This document shows, one piece after another, positions 61,097 to 64,000 of a stretch of DNA of 64,000 nt; the stretch's first letter is position 1; each line of letters starts with the position of its first letter. The notes under the pieces are model-generated. The model did not search any database, had not been told where the DNA came from, and saw nothing but the letters and a program-made list of their open reading frames with translations. The position numbers and the translations under genes are program-made. This DNA is from Christensenella intestinihominis (GTDB taxonomy: Bacteria > Bacillota > Clostridia > Christensenellales > Christensenellaceae): positions 1 through 64,000 of the forward strand of contig NZ_MAIQ01000004.1 in the NCBI RefSeq assembly GCF_001678845.1. The letters run 5' to 3'.

Positions 61097-62068
61097 TTAT
61101 TTGTTTGATTTACTGGTTTGCCGGTCTTTGGAATAAATATCGATAATTACGGCAAATGCAATGATCGCACCGCGGACAATCTGCTGGATATACGAGTCGA
61201 CCGACATCAGGTTCATAATATTGCCGAGGAAGCCGACGATCAGCGCGCCGAGAAGCGTCCCGATCGGGTTGCCCACGCCGCCGGTAAAGCTTGTGCCGCC
61301 GATGATCGTCGCCGTGAGGGCGTCAAATTCATAGTCCTTCGCGCCGTTAGGCAGGCCGCCGTTGACACGGGACATGAACACCAGCGCCGCGACGCCGACG
61401 AGTATACCGTTGACAAGGTAGGCCTTCATTTTGACGGCGTTCACCTTGATGCCCGATGCGTTTGCGGCTTCTTCGTTCCCGCCGACCGCATAGGTGGAGC
61501 GCCCGAAGCGCGTATAGCGCATGACATAGATCATAACGGCGAGCGCGATCAGCATGATGATGACCGGAATCGGGATCGGGCCGAAGGAGCCCTGGCCGAC
61601 TGCGTTATAGTCGCCGATTTCGTAAACGTTCTGGCCGCCCGTAATATAGAGCGCCGCGCCGCGGGCAATTGCCTGCGTTGCGAGGGTGGCGATGAAAGGC
61701 GGCGTTTTGAATTTCGTTACCATCAGCCCGTTGAGCGCATTGATCGCAAGCGCTACGCCGATCGCCACCGCAAAGCCCACGAACAAATTGGGAATCGATT
61801 TATAGGCAAGGACGGATACGACGCCCGCAAACGCGACCACCGAGCCGCAGGACAAGTCGAGCAATCCGGCAATAATCAGGATCATTTCGCCGAGGGCCAG
61901 CATAATGACAACCGATTGCTGGCGGAATACATTGATGAGGTTGGTTGAGGTCAAAAAGTTTTCGTTGGCAAACGTACATACGATCATGAATATGACCAGA
62001 ATAAAAATCAGGCTGTATTTGCTAAGGAAATTTTTCTTTCCTTTATTAAGTGTCATTTGTTTTTCCAT
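61097..62068 (-). CDS. Sugar ABC transporter permease
   Basis: A 323-residue RbsC-type permease with about ten hydrophobic segments and the conserved GLLDLSCGSVVAFAGV and GGTSFTGGVGNPIGTLLGAL loops. It carries the sugar across the membrane. It lies between ATPase and binding protein genes. Confidence 0.95.
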   Translation of the reverse strand: MEKQMTLNKGKKNFLSKYSLIFILVIFMIVCTFANENFLTSTNLINVFRQQSVVIMLALGEMILIIAGLLDLSCGSVVAFAGVVSVLAYKSIPNLFVGFAVAIGVALAINALNGLMVTKFKTPPFIATLATQAIARGAALYITGGQNVYEIGDYNAVGQGSFGPIPIPVIIMLIALAVMIYVMRYTRFGRSTYAVGGNEEAANASGIKVNAVKMKAYLVNGILVGVAALVFMSRVNGGLPNGAKDYEFDALTATIIGGTSFTGGVGNPIGTLLGALIVGFLGNIMNLMSVDSYIQQIVRGAIIAFAVIIDIYSKDRQTSKSNK

Positions 62069-62081
62069 TGCTTTACTCCTT

Positions 62082-63584
62082 CTATTGCACAGATTTTACG
62101 GCCAGCTGCATAACAGCCTCCTGCGAAAGTTCGTTCTTTTCAAGCATCCCCGTCATGTAGCCTTCGTGCATGACGTAAACGCGGTCGCACATGCCGATGA
62201 GTTCGGGAAGCTCGGACGAAACCACAATGATGCTTTTTCCCTGCTTTACCAGTTCCATCATCAGCTGGTATATCTCGCTCTTTGCCCCGACGTCGATGCC
62301 GCGTGTCGGCTCGTCGAGAATCAGGATATCGGGCTCGCGCACCATCCATTTGGCGAGGATAACCTTCTGCTGGTTACCGCCGGAAAGCGAGAATACCTTA
62401 GTCTCGAGCGTCGGTGTTTTAACCCGCATTTTTTCGCACATGGAACGCACCGCGTCGAATTCTTCCTTTTTATACCAGCGGCCTTTCCTGATAAATTTAT
62501 CCAGCGCGGCAAGCGCGATGTTTTCCTCTACGCTCAGCAGCGGAACGATGCCGTACCGGCGGCGGTCTTCGGACAGCATTGCAATTCCATTCTGTATTGC
62601 GTCCTGCACGCTTTTGATCCTGACCTCTTTTCCCTTTACGGAAATTGTCCCGCTGTCATAACGGTCGAGGCCAAAAAGGGAGCGCATCACTTCCGTCCGC
62701 CCGGCGCCCATCAGGCCTGCAAAACCGACGATTTCTCCTCTTTTCACATGAAAATCTATGTCATGGAAGGTTCCTTCACTGGTGAGGCCCTCCACACGGA
62801 GCATTTCATCCGAAATCTCGACTTCTTCCTTGGGATATTGGTTTTCGATTTTCCGCCCCACCATCAGTTCGATCACGGTCTTTTCGTCGATGTCCCCCGC
62901 TTCATGCGTTTCGATTACGTTGCCGTCGCGCAGGATGGTGATATCGTCCGCAATCTGGAAAATTTCATCCATCTTGTGCGAGATGTAAACGATACTCGCC
63001 CCGCGCTGCTTCAGCTGTTCGATTTTTTCAAACAGCCGTTCCACCTCTTTGGAGGTGATTGCCGAGGTCGGCTCGTCCATGATGATGATATCCGCGTTGA
63101 AGGATACCGCTTTCAGGATTTCAATCATCTGGATATCCGAAACATTCAGGCTGCGCAGCTTCGTATCCGGCGCGTAGGGAAGCCCTTCCTGCTCAAGGAG
63201 CTCCATCGTTTTTTTGCGTACCGCCTTCCAGTCGATCGCGCCCTTGCCCTTCATGGGCCAATGCCCGAGGCAGATGTTTTCCTCGAGAGTAAGGTCCGGC
63301 ACAAACGACAGTTCCTGGTAGATCATGGCGATTCCAAGATTCCGCGCATGCAACGGATCGCGGATTTTGACCTTTTGGCCATCCACGAAAATATCGCCCT
63401 CGTCTTCCTTGTAAATTCCATTGATGATTTTCATCAGGGTGGATTTCCCCGCCCCGTTTTCGCCGCACAGTACGTGGGTCGTACCGCGGCGGAGCTGGAA
63501 GCTCACATCGTTTAAGGCCTTTACTCCGGGAAATGATTTTGAAATGTGTTTCAGTTCCAACTTAATTGCTGTATTTTCAGCCAT
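62082..63584 (-). CDS. Sugar ABC transporter ATPase, RbsA-type
   Basis: A 500-residue duplicated ATPase. The first half has GENGAGKST (Walker A, about residues 39-47) and IIMDEPTSAI; the second has VGFAGLMGAGRTEV, the signature LSGGNQQKVILAKWM and LILDEPTRGIDVGAK. It drives the sugar permease. First complete gene of the visible operon. Confidence 0.95.
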   Translation of the reverse strand: MAENTAIKLELKHISKSFPGVKALNDVSFQLRRGTTHVLCGENGAGKSTLMKIINGIYKEDEGDIFVDGQKVKIRDPLHARNLGIAMIYQELSFVPDLTLEENICLGHWPMKGKGAIDWKAVRKKTMELLEQEGLPYAPDTKLRSLNVSDIQMIEILKAVSFNADIIIMDEPTSAITSKEVERLFEKIEQLKQRGASIVYISHKMDEIFQIADDITILRDGNVIETHEAGDIDEKTVIELMVGRKIENQYPKEEVEISDEMLRVEGLTSEGTFHDIDFHVKRGEIVGFAGLMGAGRTEVMRSLFGLDRYDSGTISVKGKEVRIKSVQDAIQNGIAMLSEDRRRYGIVPLLSVEENIALAALDKFIRKGRWYKKEEFDAVRSMCEKMRVKTPTLETKVFSLSGGNQQKVILAKWMVREPDILILDEPTRGIDVGAKSEIYQLMMELVKQGKSIIVVSSELPELIGMCDRVYVMHEGYMTGMLEKNELSQEAVMQLAVKSVQ

Positions 63585-63612
63585 AATTCCCTCCCCCTTA
63601 TTGAAATTGAAA

Positions 63613-64000
63613 TTAAATACATGTATATGCGCCGTCTACGATCACGTCGCTGCCCGACGTGTATCCGGCCGCGCCGCTCGCAAGGTACAGGATTGCCGGC
63701 ATCAGCTCTTCCGGGTCGCCCATGCGGTGCATGGGAATAAGCGGCATCCATGCGTCGCGGAGCTCCTTTGGCGTATCGGCCGACATCGGCGTTGCGATAT
63801 AGCCCGGGCTTAAGCTGTTTACGCGGATTCCCGTTTTGGCAAATTCCGCCGCGAGGGACCGCGTCATATGAATCACGCCCGCCTTGGACGCATTATAGGA
63901 AACCTGCCACTGCGGCACGTTTACAATGCTGCCCGACATAGACGCCATGTTAATGATGCTGCCCTTGGTTTTCCTTTCCAGCATGATCCGGATGGCGGTG
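63613..64000 (-). CDS. Short-chain dehydrogenase/reductase, 5' end cut off
   Basis: The C-terminal 128 codons of an SDR enzyme; the N-terminal cofactor fold lies past the window edge. NMASMSGSIV and YNASKAGVIHM show the catalytic Ser and the YxxxK pair; SPGYIATPMS is the family segment, and the end SGSDVIVDGAYTCI is standard. It oxidises or reduces a sugar or polyol, fitting the downstream transporter and dehydrogenase. Confidence 0.9.
   Translation of the reverse strand, partial: TAIRIMLERKTKGSIINMASMSGSIVNVPQWQVSYNASKAGVIHMTRSLAAEFAKTGIRVNSLSPGYIATPMSADTPKELRDAWMPLIPMHRMGDPEELMPAILYLASGAAGYTSGSDVIVDGAYTCI

Overview
The window looks like a chromosome segment from an anaerobic, low-to-mid GC Firmicute of class Clostridia. 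A Christensenella-like gut bacterium is my guess from gene content and base composition, but no marker gene here proves it. Pointers are AddAB rather than RecBCD, IspE of the MEP pathway, rubredoxin and DUF1858 redox proteins, a CD1871A-type CXXC protein with a NapH-like ferredoxin, PadR/MarR-controlled membrane genes, strong AGGAGG ribosome sites and frequent GTG/TTG starts.

Region 1 (1-28.8 kb) is ordinary host chromosome: a lipoprotein, rubredoxin/DUF1858, a PHP phosphoesterase, lipoate ligase and GrpB, the addBA recombination operon with two trailing genes, a membrane-anchored solute-binding protein with a coiled-coil partner, an SGNH hydrolase, ispE, an rRNA-type methyltransferase with an RluA pseudouridine synthase, a divergent second RluA-like protein and a nitroreductase. 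Then come a PadR/HAAS pair with a clear operator, a MarR-controlled MacAB-like efflux operon, and a same-strand group of response regulator, histidine kinase, CXXC protein, polyferredoxin and two TlpA lipoproteins that looks like a redox-sensing and extracytoplasmic thiol-reduction module.

Region 2 (29.15-48.97 kb) is accessory. Two integrated elements sit in tandem on one initiator tRNA-fMet gene. Element 1 (about 29151-39591) is an integrative mobilizable element. It has an XRE regulator, an arsenic operon (arsR-acr3-arsD-arsD-like-arsA-arsC), a mobilization module (mobC, relaxase, and a membrane protein gene nested out of frame inside the relaxase gene, plus a candidate oriT), an excisionase-like protein, a DUF6076 protein and a tyrosine integrase. 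It is bounded by a 24-bp repeat of the tRNA 3' end. Element 2 (about 39606-48971) has a second tyrosine integrase, an SF2 helicase-like protein, several small unknown proteins, a zinc-ribbon membrane protein and a large unrecognised zinc-ribbon protein. It is bounded by a 48-bp repeat of the tRNA 5' half. The intact tRNA lies between the two elements. The displaced 5' half keeps its own promoter at 49.0 kb, and the native tRNA terminator is stranded at 29.1 kb.

Region 3 (49.0-64 kb) is host chromosome again: an orphan type IV prepilin-like protein, an HD hydrolase, and one long leftward sugar or polyol operon. Going downstream it reads SDR dehydrogenase (cut by the window end), ABC ATPase, permease, binding protein, zinc alcohol dehydrogenase, class II aldolase, PfkB kinase, VOC protein, split transketolase, ROK kinase, fucose/arabinose-isomerase-like protein and a second PfkB kinase, ending at a terminator near 50.8 kb. 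The likely logic is uptake, oxidation, isomerisation, phosphorylation and cleavage or two-carbon transfer; the substrate cannot be read from sequence alone.
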